Assembly: GCA_002406055.1 (NCBI GenBank) | Contig: DHMZ01000035.1 | Coordinates: 594 to 12,932, forward strand | Length of the DNA stretch: 12,339 bases | Source: Spirochaetales bacterium UBA4629 | Lineage (GTDB): Bacteria > Spirochaetota > Spirochaetia > Sphaerochaetales > Sphaerochaetaceae | Direction of reading: 5' to 3' | Shown here: positions 7,300 to 12,339 of the stretch, piece after piece | Layout of the letters: each line of letters begins with the position of its first letter | Position numbering within the stretch: the stretch's first letter is position 1 | The notes under the pieces: model-generated | What the model was told of the DNA's origin: nothing | Seen by the model: only the letters and a program-made list of their open reading frames with translations | Databases searched by the model: none | Position numbers and translations under genes: made by a program

Positions 7300-9017
7300 A
7301 GAGCACCTTCTTCTAAGAGACGTGAAAGAGTAAAGAATGTACCATGCTGACACATAAGAGTATGGCCACAAACACATTCACCACAAAGCCCAACTCCACA
7401 CATAGTATTACGTTCCATAGAAAGGAGAATCATCTCGGGCTTTACACCTAAGTTTCTGAGTTTAATTGCTCCGTTTTTCATGAAGATTTCCGGTCCTACA
7501 AGATAGAATGCAATATCACTAAGAGCAGTCGTGCTATCGAGAGAAGAATTTATTTCATCTTCTATGTAGTCTAATACACGGCCAATCTTACCATCATCAG
7601 ATATGCACTTATAGTTTCCTTTTTCTCTTAGTGTGCTTTCAAGTATTCCTCTATTACCGTTTAGGCTTGTTCCAACAAGGAATGACATCTTAACACCATC
7701 TTTTTCTAGTTTTTCAGAGAGTGGCACAGCAACAGCTTCTCCTGTTCCTCCAACAATGATGATTGCTTTTTTGCTTTTTACACTTTCTGCTTCATCTCCA
7801 TATGGCCCCCGAATATAAATCTTGTCACCTTCTTTTAAAGAGGAGAAAAGACAAGAGGTAAAAATACCTCTTCTCTTTATAATAAAGGTAAGAGGAGAAG
7901 ATAGGGCCAAGGAAAATGGCTTTTCACCAACTCCAGGAATCCAAAGAAAAACAAATTCACCAACTTTGAAGTTACTTACTTCTCCATCTAATATAAGGAG
8001 CATAGTGTCTTCTGTGTGCATCTTTATTTCTTTTACAGTGTGCTCTTCATACTCTGTTACTTTATGCTTTCTTAGTAGTTCTCTAGAGGTAAGTTCTACC
8101 TTTTCTCCCTTTAGAATGCTCTCTGCTTCTTTTTTAATTCTTTTAAAGTACTCTTTCCAGTTCTCTTGTTTTACTCTACCAAGAGCAGAGCCAATGCCAA
8201 CTGCATCTGCGCCACTCTCAATTAAGAGGGCTGCTCTTTCTCCGTCACTTACTCCTCCCATAGCTATTAGTGGGATATCATCTGGAATATTTCTTCTTAT
8301 TTCTTTTACAGCACTAAGTGCAATAGGGAAGATATCGTCACCACTTTGGCCACCTTTCCCTCCAATTTGATTTTGGAGTATTGGCTTACCGCTTACTTTA
8401 TCTATATGGTCAACTGGTCCCACAGTATTGATGGCAACAATACCATCTGACCCACTAGAGACAACAGCTTTAGCAATCTCTCCGATATTAGGGACATTTG
8501 GAGTTAGCTTAATAAAGAGAAGACACTCTCTGTTTTTTGTTGCTTCATTGATTTTTTTGGTGTAGCTAGATGCAATGTTAATATCACTTCCAATACTTGC
8601 TCCGAAGCCCTTCTTTGCGTGTGGACAGGAAAAGTTGAGCTCAACTGAGTCTGCATATGGCGAAAAGGCATTAACAAGAGTAATAAAATCATCTTCATTA
8701 TCTGCCGAAAGTGAGATATTTAGCCATTTGTTTAGTCTCTCTTTTCTAAGATACTTTATTTCTTTAACTGCTTCATCCATTCCTGGATTTCTTAGGCCTA
8801 CACTATTTCCCCATGTACCAAGATTATCTTCTGTTATTATTGGCTCTCTATTGCCGCTATTAGGCTTAACTTGAAAGCTTTTAGTCGTAATAATATCGAC
8901 AGAAGGAACAAGGGTATCAAAAAACTTAATGAGACTAGGCTTAGTGGAAGCAACGCCACTAACAGTTGAGAGCTTTACTTCTCGTGTTTTGTGACAAAGT
9001 GGGAACTTTTTAATCAA
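7296..9017 (-). CDS. pyrDK: Fused dihydroorotate dehydrogenase B: PyrD catalytic plus PyrK electron-transfer domains
   Basis: 573 residues from the TTG start. It oxidises dihydroorotate to orotate, and in this family NAD+ is the electron acceptor. Residues ~1-305 are PyrD: 'GNSVGLRNPG' (~70-79), 'ELNFSCPH' with catalytic base C131, 'IKLTPNV', 'AINT', 'GGKGGQSG', 'MGGVSDG' and 'GADAVGIGSAL', which bind FMN. Residues ~325-573 are PyrK: a flavin-reductase-like barrel with 'EKPFSLA' (usual RPxS, here Lys for Arg), the nucleotide loop 'VGGTGEAVAVPL', and a [2Fe-2S] cluster from C540, C545, C548 and C556 (C-x4-C-x2-C-x7-C). PyrD and PyrK are normally separate subunits of a heterotetramer. Here one reading frame joins them, D first, with no stop or frameshift at the junction. 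The gene lies between pyrF (TTGA overlap) and pyrC (ATGA overlap). Confidence 0.92.
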   Translation of the reverse strand: MIKKFPLCHKTREVKLSTVSGVASTKPSLIKFFDTLVPSVDIITTKSFQVKPNSGNREPIITEDNLGTWGNSVGLRNPGMDEAVKEIKYLRKERLNKWLNISLSADNEDDFITLVNAFSPYADSVELNFSCPHAKKGFGASIGSDINIASSYTKKINEATKNRECLLFIKLTPNVPNIGEIAKAVVSSGSDGIVAINTVGPVDHIDKVSGKPILQNQIGGKGGQSGDDIFPIALSAVKEIRRNIPDDIPLIAMGGVSDGERAALLIESGADAVGIGSALGRVKQENWKEYFKRIKKEAESILKGEKVELTSRELLRKHKVTEYEEHTVKEIKMHTEDTMLLILDGEVSNFKVGEFVFLWIPGVGEKPFSLALSSPLTFIIKRRGIFTSCLFSSLKEGDKIYIRGPYGDEAESVKSKKAIIIVGGTGEAVAVPLSEKLEKDGVKMSFLVGTSLNGNRGILESTLREKGNYKCISDDGKIGRVLDYIEDEINSSLDSTTALSDIAFYLVGPEIFMKNGAIKLRNLGVKPEMILLSMERNTMCGVGLCGECVCGHTLMCQHGTFFTLSRLLEEGAL

Positions 9018-9865
9018 AGTGAACACTCCTTAATAAAAGACTCTATATTCTTCAAGCAAATATCCTTCCAATTCTTTGGTGCGCTCTCTTTTCTCTTTGC
9101 CCAAGGGTGTGTTAGAGCAGAGGAGGAGTTAATTCTACATGCTTCAAGTGGGTACTCTACTTCTTTTAAGATTTCAATTACATCTTTAGCACTTCCTCCT
9201 TGTGAGCCAACTCCTGGAATAAGAAGTGGAATAGAGTAGGGTGCAAAGAGGGAAGCTATATCTCTGAACTCCTTAAGATTAGTTGCTCCAACAACAGCTC
9301 CAATACCAGAGGAATATTCTTTATTCCAATTTAGTATTGTCCTTGCAACTGTCATATATAATGGCTCGCTGTTATCCATAGTTTTGTTCTGCAAATCTTT
9401 TCCGCCTGGGTTGCTTGTACGGTCGAGAATATAGACTCCTTTATCTTGGAAGTTTATTGCAAATGGGTTAATTGAATCACTTCCCATATATGGTGAGACT
9501 GTTACAGCATCACTATTCCAAGAAGAGAAAGCCTCAAAGGCATAATTAAGACTACTTGAAGCAATATCTCCACGCTTTGAATCTAGAATAAATGGGCGAG
9601 AAGGAAGACTAGTAATTATATTAGCCAAGCTCTTTGAACCATCATAGTTTCCTTCTAGTGGCTTATCTAAACGTGCAAAGTATCCAATATTTGGCTTATA
9701 TGCACTCATTTTTAAGCCTTCTTTTTCCATAAGGTAAAGAAGCGTTGTATAGTATTCATCGATACTAATTCCTTCAGGAAGTGCACCCCGGTTAGGGTCT
9801 ATTCCCATACATGCAATATTATTGCTTTCGCTACTAGATTTACGTAATAGTTCTTGGTAGTTCAT
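9014..9865 (-). CDS. pyrF: Orotidine 5'-phosphate decarboxylase
   Basis: 283 residues. It decarboxylates OMP to UMP, the last step of the pathway. The catalytic Asp-x-Lys-x3-Asp signature is 'DSKRGDI' (95-101: D95, K97, D100). Also seen are 'ACMGIDPNRG' (18-27), 'YKPNIGYF' (56-63), 'RTSNPGG' (149-155), 'VVGATN' (191-196) and 'LIPGVGSQGG' (215-224), which binds the phosphate. The length and the RTSNPGG/PGVGSQGG pattern place it in the longer group 2 of bacterial OMP decarboxylases rather than the ~230-residue E. coli-type group. The start ATG shares one base with the pyrE stop (TAATG). GGGAG lies about 8 bases upstream, within the end of pyrE. The 3' end overlaps the pyrDK TTG start by 4 bases and supplies its ribosome-binding site. 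Confidence 0.95.
   Translation of the reverse strand: MNYQELLRKSSSESNNIACMGIDPNRGALPEGISIDEYYTTLLYLMEKEGLKMSAYKPNIGYFARLDKPLEGNYDGSKSLANIITSLPSRPFILDSKRGDIASSSLNYAFEAFSSWNSDAVTVSPYMGSDSINPFAINFQDKGVYILDRTSNPGGKDLQNKTMDNSEPLYMTVARTILNWNKEYSSGIGAVVGATNLKEFRDIASLFAPYSIPLLIPGVGSQGGSAKDVIEILKEVEYPLEACRINSSSALTHPWAKRKESAPKNWKDICLKNIESFIKECSL
9026..9031 (-). promoter_or_regulatory. Shine-Dalgarno AAGGAG that fixes the pyrDK start at TTG
   Basis: Read on the - strand, AAGGAG lies inside the last codons of pyrF and ends 8 bases before TTG (9017-9015). The upstream in-frame GTG (9026-9024) shares its first G with this motif, so it cannot be the codon the motif serves. The TTG also overlaps the pyrF TGA stop as TTGA, matching the ATGA-style overlaps elsewhere in the operon. 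Confidence 0.65.
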
Positions 9866-10548
9866 TACTTAATCTCCCTCTTAAAGCCATGTTTTTCTCC
9901 CCATTCAAATGGCGAGGATGACCAAGACTGAAGCATCGTTAATTCGCTTTCATTAATGTATCCTGTTTCATGAGCAAGCTTAATTACATAGTCATAATCA
10001 AGTATGGTGTGTGCTGTACACTTTGGAGAAAGAGAGGAGAAAGCTTCTTTTGCTTCCTTTGTGCCATATGAGAAGATTGCAAGACAGTAAGGCACAAGGC
10101 CATTTGCTTCTTGTATTGCTTTTACAGCAGCAATTGAAGAGCCTCCTGTACTAATTAAATCTTCTATTAGCAATACCTTTTTGCCTTCATAGCTCTTTTG
10201 TCTTCCAAGTCCTTCTATTTGGTTCTTGAGTCCATGATCTTTATTAGAGGATCTTACGTAGCTCAAGCTCTTCTTCATTTTATCAGCTAGCGTTGTTGCA
10301 TGAGGAATTCCTGCTGTGCTTGTTCCTGCAATATTATCGGGATCAAAGAGAAGTGAAGAAAGTATTTCTTCAAAGCTTAAAGCAATCATCTCTCTTACTT
10401 CGGAAGAAGCAAGAAGTGTCCTATTGTCATTGTAAATTGGCATGTAGTAGCCACTAGCCCAGCAAAATGGTTTATTGGGAGAGAGCCTAATTGCTCCCAT
10501 TTCTAATGCTTTAAGTGCAATTGATTTTGAATAAGTTGTCTTTTCCAT
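9865..10548 (-). CDS. pyrE: Orotate phosphoribosyltransferase
   Basis: 227 residues. It joins orotate to PRPP to give OMP, the substrate of PyrF encoded next. The PRPP-binding signature is 'VLLIEDLISTGGS' (125-137). The flexible catalytic loop is 'KDHGLKNQIEG' (103-113, family KxHGxxxxIEG). The N-terminal orotate/PRPP contact is 'SGYYMPIYNDNR' (32-43). The length is normal for bacterial PyrE. The start is the ATG at 10548, one base after the pyrBI stop, with AGGA 8 bases before it inside the pyrBI stop region. A longer frame open to 10689 would add 47 residues that only re-read the PyrI zinc region in another frame, so I reject it. The tight spacing indicates translation coupled to pyrBI. Confidence 0.95.
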   Translation of the reverse strand: MEKTTYSKSIALKALEMGAIRLSPNKPFCWASGYYMPIYNDNRTLLASSEVREMIALSFEEILSSLLFDPDNIAGTSTAGIPHATTLADKMKKSLSYVRSSNKDHGLKNQIEGLGRQKSYEGKKVLLIEDLISTGGSSIAAVKAIQEANGLVPYCLAIFSYGTKEAKEAFSSLSPKCTAHTILDYDYVIKLAHETGYINESELTMLQSWSSSPFEWGEKHGFKREIK

Positions 10549-10549
10549 T

Positions 10550-12136
10550 TTATTTATCCTTTGATTTGAATATTTCTTTGAAGCTATGAACTCTTCCACA
10601 GTAAGCGCAACGGAAATTGTTGTCGCTTGTTCTGATAAACATTGCACCAACATTTTCACTTTGTGTGTCGTTAGATATACATGCTTCATTTGTGCACATT
10701 AAATCATCAAAGTTGTAAATTCTTGGTGGCATCTTAGTTTTTATCTTCTTAGTTACCTTTCCATTCTCAATTATATTAAGTGTGCAACCTGGAGCGACGG
10801 CTGCAAGTCTCTTTATTGCTTTATGATCCAAAGAGAAGAAGCCTGGGCGGAAGATTATTCCTTTGTAGAAACCACCTGAGCCTTGGCTTACCCATTCACC
10901 GCCCTTAAGGCCATCGAGAGCCATAACTTTTCTGATCATAATCATATGACGTCTTATTTCTTCTGGGTTTTCTCCTGAAAGAATATGGTCAATAACAATA
11001 CCATCTCTAATTGGATTAACGCCCTCTGAAATTACTCTCTTCTTTTCGTTTGTTGGAATTACTTCTCTAATCCATTCTTCCTCTTTCTTTACTTCATGTT
11101 TTTCTGTAGAGACAAAATCATCACCTATCTTTCCCGCAACTAGGCCTAGAAGGACAATACGTGTGTACATACCATTAATTGATTGACGCTCCCAACCATT
11201 AAGAGGAGTTTTATCTAAAAATGTTGGAATAGTAGGGTGAACCTTGTGGCGCGGTAGTGGATGGTAGAACTTTGTGTTCTCCTTCAAAAGTGGCATAAAT
11301 TCTTCTTTAAAGGTAATTGTTGCTCTCAATTCGTCTTGCTTTTGAAGTATTTTTTCCCCCATTCTTTCTAATTGAGGACGAGTAAAGTACCACTTAGTAG
11401 CAATTTCTTCATTGTTTTTTAAATATTCCTCAATAGATGAAAAAACTCTTACTTCAAAACCATTATCCTTCATCTTAGTTATGTATTGAGAGGGCATACT
11501 TAACTCTTGCGGGGCAATTAAGTCAACCTTAACCTTATCCCAAAGCTTTAGTCCATCTGCTTTACTGTGAACAGTTCTGCCATGATAGAGATCTCCAACA
11601 AGAGCAATATGGAGGTAAGATGTATCCCAATTATTATCTTCAAGGAAAGTGTATTCATCTAAAAGCTCTTGGGTCGGGTGCTCATGCTTTCCGTCTCCTG
11701 CATTAATAAAGACGGGCTTAAAGCCAAGACTGTTTCTTTCTGCATACTCACTACATTCTTCTCTAAGATATGCACAAACACCCTCGACCTTACTTCTAAT
11801 AATAAAAATTCTATTGTTATAGCCACAAAGGGTATTAAAGGTATCTGCATAGCTCTCTCCTTTGTTAAATGAAGAGTTATCAGCACTCATCTCTGTTAGT
11901 TTTGCGTGATGAAAGGCTATTGCATTTCTAAAGCTTTCTTTTGTTCTAGTGCTATCTTCGAGGAATACCTCATAAATACCATAATCAGGATCATTAATGC
12001 GAAAGCTATCGAGAGTTTTTTTGTCGCCTCTTTTTACTGCTTCTTTAAGTTTTCTTACCTGACTAAATAGGTAGAGTCTTTCTTCTTTTGTAAAATCATC
12101 GATTACGCAAAGTGAACGGCCTTTAAAAGTATTCAT
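10550..12136 (-). CDS. pyrBI: Fused aspartate carbamoyltransferase: PyrB catalytic plus PyrI regulatory chains
   Basis: 528 residues. It makes carbamoyl aspartate from carbamoyl phosphate and aspartate, the committed step. PyrB covers ~1-340: 'STRTK' (62-66, family STRTR), 'SSFNKGES' with S88 and K92 (80s loop from the neighbouring subunit), 'HPTQELLDEY' (153-162), 'GDLYHGRTVHS', 'FTRPQLER' and 'HPLPR' (292-296). A charged linker, ~341-360, leads to PyrI (~361-528): 'GIVIDHI' (379-385, nucleotide effector site), Lys-rich 'KVTKKIKTK' (460-468), and the zinc set C481, C486, C510, C513 (C-x4-C, C-x2-C). In E. coli these are two genes. The fusion is known in Thermotoga maritima and occurs in some spirochaetes. 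Intact effector and zinc residues suggest the enzyme is allosterically controlled. The start has AAGGAG 5 bases before ATG. It is the first gene of the operon. Confidence 0.96.
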   Translation of the reverse strand: MNTFKGRSLCVIDDFTKEERLYLFSQVRKLKEAVKRGDKKTLDSFRINDPDYGIYEVFLEDSTRTKESFRNAIAFHHAKLTEMSADNSSFNKGESYADTFNTLCGYNNRIFIIRSKVEGVCAYLREECSEYAERNSLGFKPVFINAGDGKHEHPTQELLDEYTFLEDNNWDTSYLHIALVGDLYHGRTVHSKADGLKLWDKVKVDLIAPQELSMPSQYITKMKDNGFEVRVFSSIEEYLKNNEEIATKWYFTRPQLERMGEKILQKQDELRATITFKEEFMPLLKENTKFYHPLPRHKVHPTIPTFLDKTPLNGWERQSINGMYTRIVLLGLVAGKIGDDFVSTEKHEVKKEEEWIREVIPTNEKKRVISEGVNPIRDGIVIDHILSGENPEEIRRHMIMIRKVMALDGLKGGEWVSQGSGGFYKGIIFRPGFFSLDHKAIKRLAAVAPGCTLNIIENGKVTKKIKTKMPPRIYNFDDLMCTNEACISNDTQSENVGAMFIRTSDNNFRCAYCGRVHSFKEIFKSKDK

Positions 12137-12152
12137 TTTATCTCCTTAAAGC

Positions 12153-12179
12153 AAAAAAAATACCGGTCAACACCGGTAT
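12153..12179 (-). terminator. Intrinsic terminator-like hairpin in the pyrBI leader (candidate attenuator)
   Basis: On the - strand ATACCGGT (12179-12172), loop GTTG (12171-12168) and ACCGGTAT (12167-12160) form a perfect 8-bp stem. The arm's last T begins a run of eight T's (12160-12153). Sixteen bases later pyrBI begins, and the ribosome site AAGGAG lies between. There is no room for another promoter after the hairpin, so transcripts of the operon should pass through it. This is the layout of an attenuator, as in the E. coli pyrBI leader. The opposite strand has no T-run, so the signal is directional. The arms' ACCGGT cores are self-complementary, so the DNA could also be a protein operator. 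Confidence 0.75.
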
Positions 12180-12187
12180 CTTTAGCT

Positions 12188-12214
12188 ATTATAAGTAATT
12201 GTATGTAAATTCAA
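12188..12214 (-). promoter_or_regulatory. Candidate sigma70-type promoter adjacent to the hairpin
   Basis: TATAAT (12193-12188) is a perfect -10 hexamer. TTGAAT (12214-12209) is a possible -35 at a short 15-base spacing. Transcription would begin near 12181, so the hairpin would be the first ~20 bases of the mRNA, very early for normal termination. In AT-rich DNA a TATAAT can occur by chance, and this one overlaps the stop of a possible leader frame. Confidence 0.45.
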
Positions 12215-12230
12215 TTCTGTGCTTATTCAT
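12189..12230 (-). CDS. Possible 13-codon leader peptide frame upstream of the pyrBI hairpin
   Basis: ATG to TAA encodes MNKHRIEFTYNYL, with a second in-frame stop (TAG) right after. The frame ends nine bases before the hairpin stem, close enough for a ribosome at the stop to touch it, as in the E. coli pyrL arrangement. No convincing Shine-Dalgarno precedes the ATG, and with the nearer promoter the frame would not be transcribed. A frame this short is expected by chance, so I list it only as a possibility. Confidence 0.15.
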   Translation of the reverse strand: MNKHRIEFTYNYL

Positions 12231-12233
12231 TTG

Positions 12234-12314
12234 AAAGAGAATCTACCATACCTTTGCATAATTACTCAATAGGTTTTTGAGTTTTTTTACTTATACCTAG
12301 AAATAATTCTCTTT
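12234..12314. repeat. Widely spaced 9-bp inverted repeat in the pyr upstream region
   Basis: AAAGAGAAT (12234-12242) is the exact reverse complement of ATTCTCTTT (12306-12314), with 63 bases between. It could close a long-range stem in a transcript or be a divided operator. The arms are low in GC and chance is a fair alternative. Confidence 0.2.
12240..12269 (-). promoter_or_regulatory. Alternative upstream promoter for the pyr operon (extended -10 type)
   Basis: TTGAGT (12269-12264) is followed after 18 bases by TAGATT (12245-12240), preceded by TGG as in an extended -10 element. Transcription would begin near 12233, giving a leader of about 100 bases ahead of pyrBI that contains the short frame and the hairpin. 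The match is partial (4 of 6 at -10), so this is a weaker sequence match, but it fits an attenuation layout better. Confidence 0.3.
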
Positions 12315-12318
12315 TGCT

Positions 12319-12339
12319 TTATTTTTTAAGAGCCTCTAA
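12319..12339 (-). CDS. Possible last codons of an upstream - strand gene
   Basis: Reading leftward from the right edge, the frame gives LEALKK and then TAA (12321-12319). This looks like an ordinary protein C-terminus and would put another gene about 180 bases upstream of pyrBI in the same direction. Six codons cannot prove it, and nothing can be said about function. Confidence 0.22.
   Translation of the reverse strand, partial: LEALKK

Noticed and set aside
7300..7377. A 26-residue N-terminal extension of PyrC
   Set aside because: It lies inside the PyrK cluster-binding region of pyrDK. The ATG at 7299 begins right at the DGHVHFRD motif and forms the ATGA overlap.
7822..8370. A 182-residue open frame on the + strand within pyrDK
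   Set aside because: It is antisense to a well-supported gene, Ser/Pro/Leu-rich in the manner of shadow frames, and has no recognisable motif.
10549..10689. A 47-residue N-terminal extension of PyrE
   Set aside because: It only re-reads the PyrI zinc region in another frame, has no relation to PyrE, and the ATG at 10548 has its own ribosome site and normal PyrE length.
12264..12288. A + strand hairpin (ACTCAA/TTGAGT) followed by T's upstream of the pyr operon
   Set aside because: The stem has only 6 AT-rich pairs and no + strand gene ends here. The same bases also fit a - strand -35 element, so I do not call it a terminator.

Overview
The window is AT-rich and shows two kinds of DNA that read towards each other. 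The left part (about 1-4520, + strand) carries surface-protein genes. The right part (about 5357-12136, - strand) carries a compact operon for de novo UMP synthesis. A fused PyrB-PyrI aspartate carbamoyltransferase, a fused PyrD-PyrK dihydroorotate dehydrogenase, a large lipoprotein with a beta-helix look and a Cys-x2-Cys repeat protein together suggest a host-associated, probably gut-dwelling, anaerobic Gram-negative bacterium. A spirochaete (Treponema/Sphaerochaeta-like) is my best guess. It rests on protein style rather than on a marker gene, so it is only moderately secure.

Left part: a gene open at the left edge (2-1318) encodes the C-terminal 438 residues of a Cys-x2-Cys repeat protein ending in an Ig/PKD-like domain. 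Twenty-two bases later comes a 1059-residue predicted lipoprotein (1341-4520) with beta-helix-like repeats and GLUG-like motifs near the C-terminus. A 103-base gap holds a strong 12-bp hairpin with no T-tract. Next is a short-chain dehydrogenase/reductase (4624-5385), whose 3' end overlaps the last gene of the opposing operon by 29 bp.

Right part, in transcription order (- strand): pyrBI, pyrE, pyrF, pyrDK, pyrC, then a class I glutamine amidotransferase-like hydrolase with a signal peptide. Every junction is tight: a 1-base gap, TAATG, TTGA, ATGA and ATGA. The six genes therefore look like one translationally coupled transcript. Together the pyr genes take carbamoyl phosphate and aspartate to UMP. 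Carbamoyl phosphate synthetase (carA/carB) and a pyrR regulator are not in the window.

Upstream of pyrBI (12137-12339) a perfect 8-bp stem followed by eight T's lies 16 bases before the start codon, with candidate promoters and a 13-codon reading frame behind it. This arrangement suggests transcription attenuation of the pyr operon. The details (which promoter, whether a leader peptide is made) are inference. The last 21 bases may be the end of another - strand gene.

The points most worth a second look are the attenuator-like leader, the PyrD-PyrK fusion, the barrel-only dihydroorotase and the exported amidotransferase-like enzyme coupled to pyrC. I see no RNA genes, CRISPR array or mobile element.
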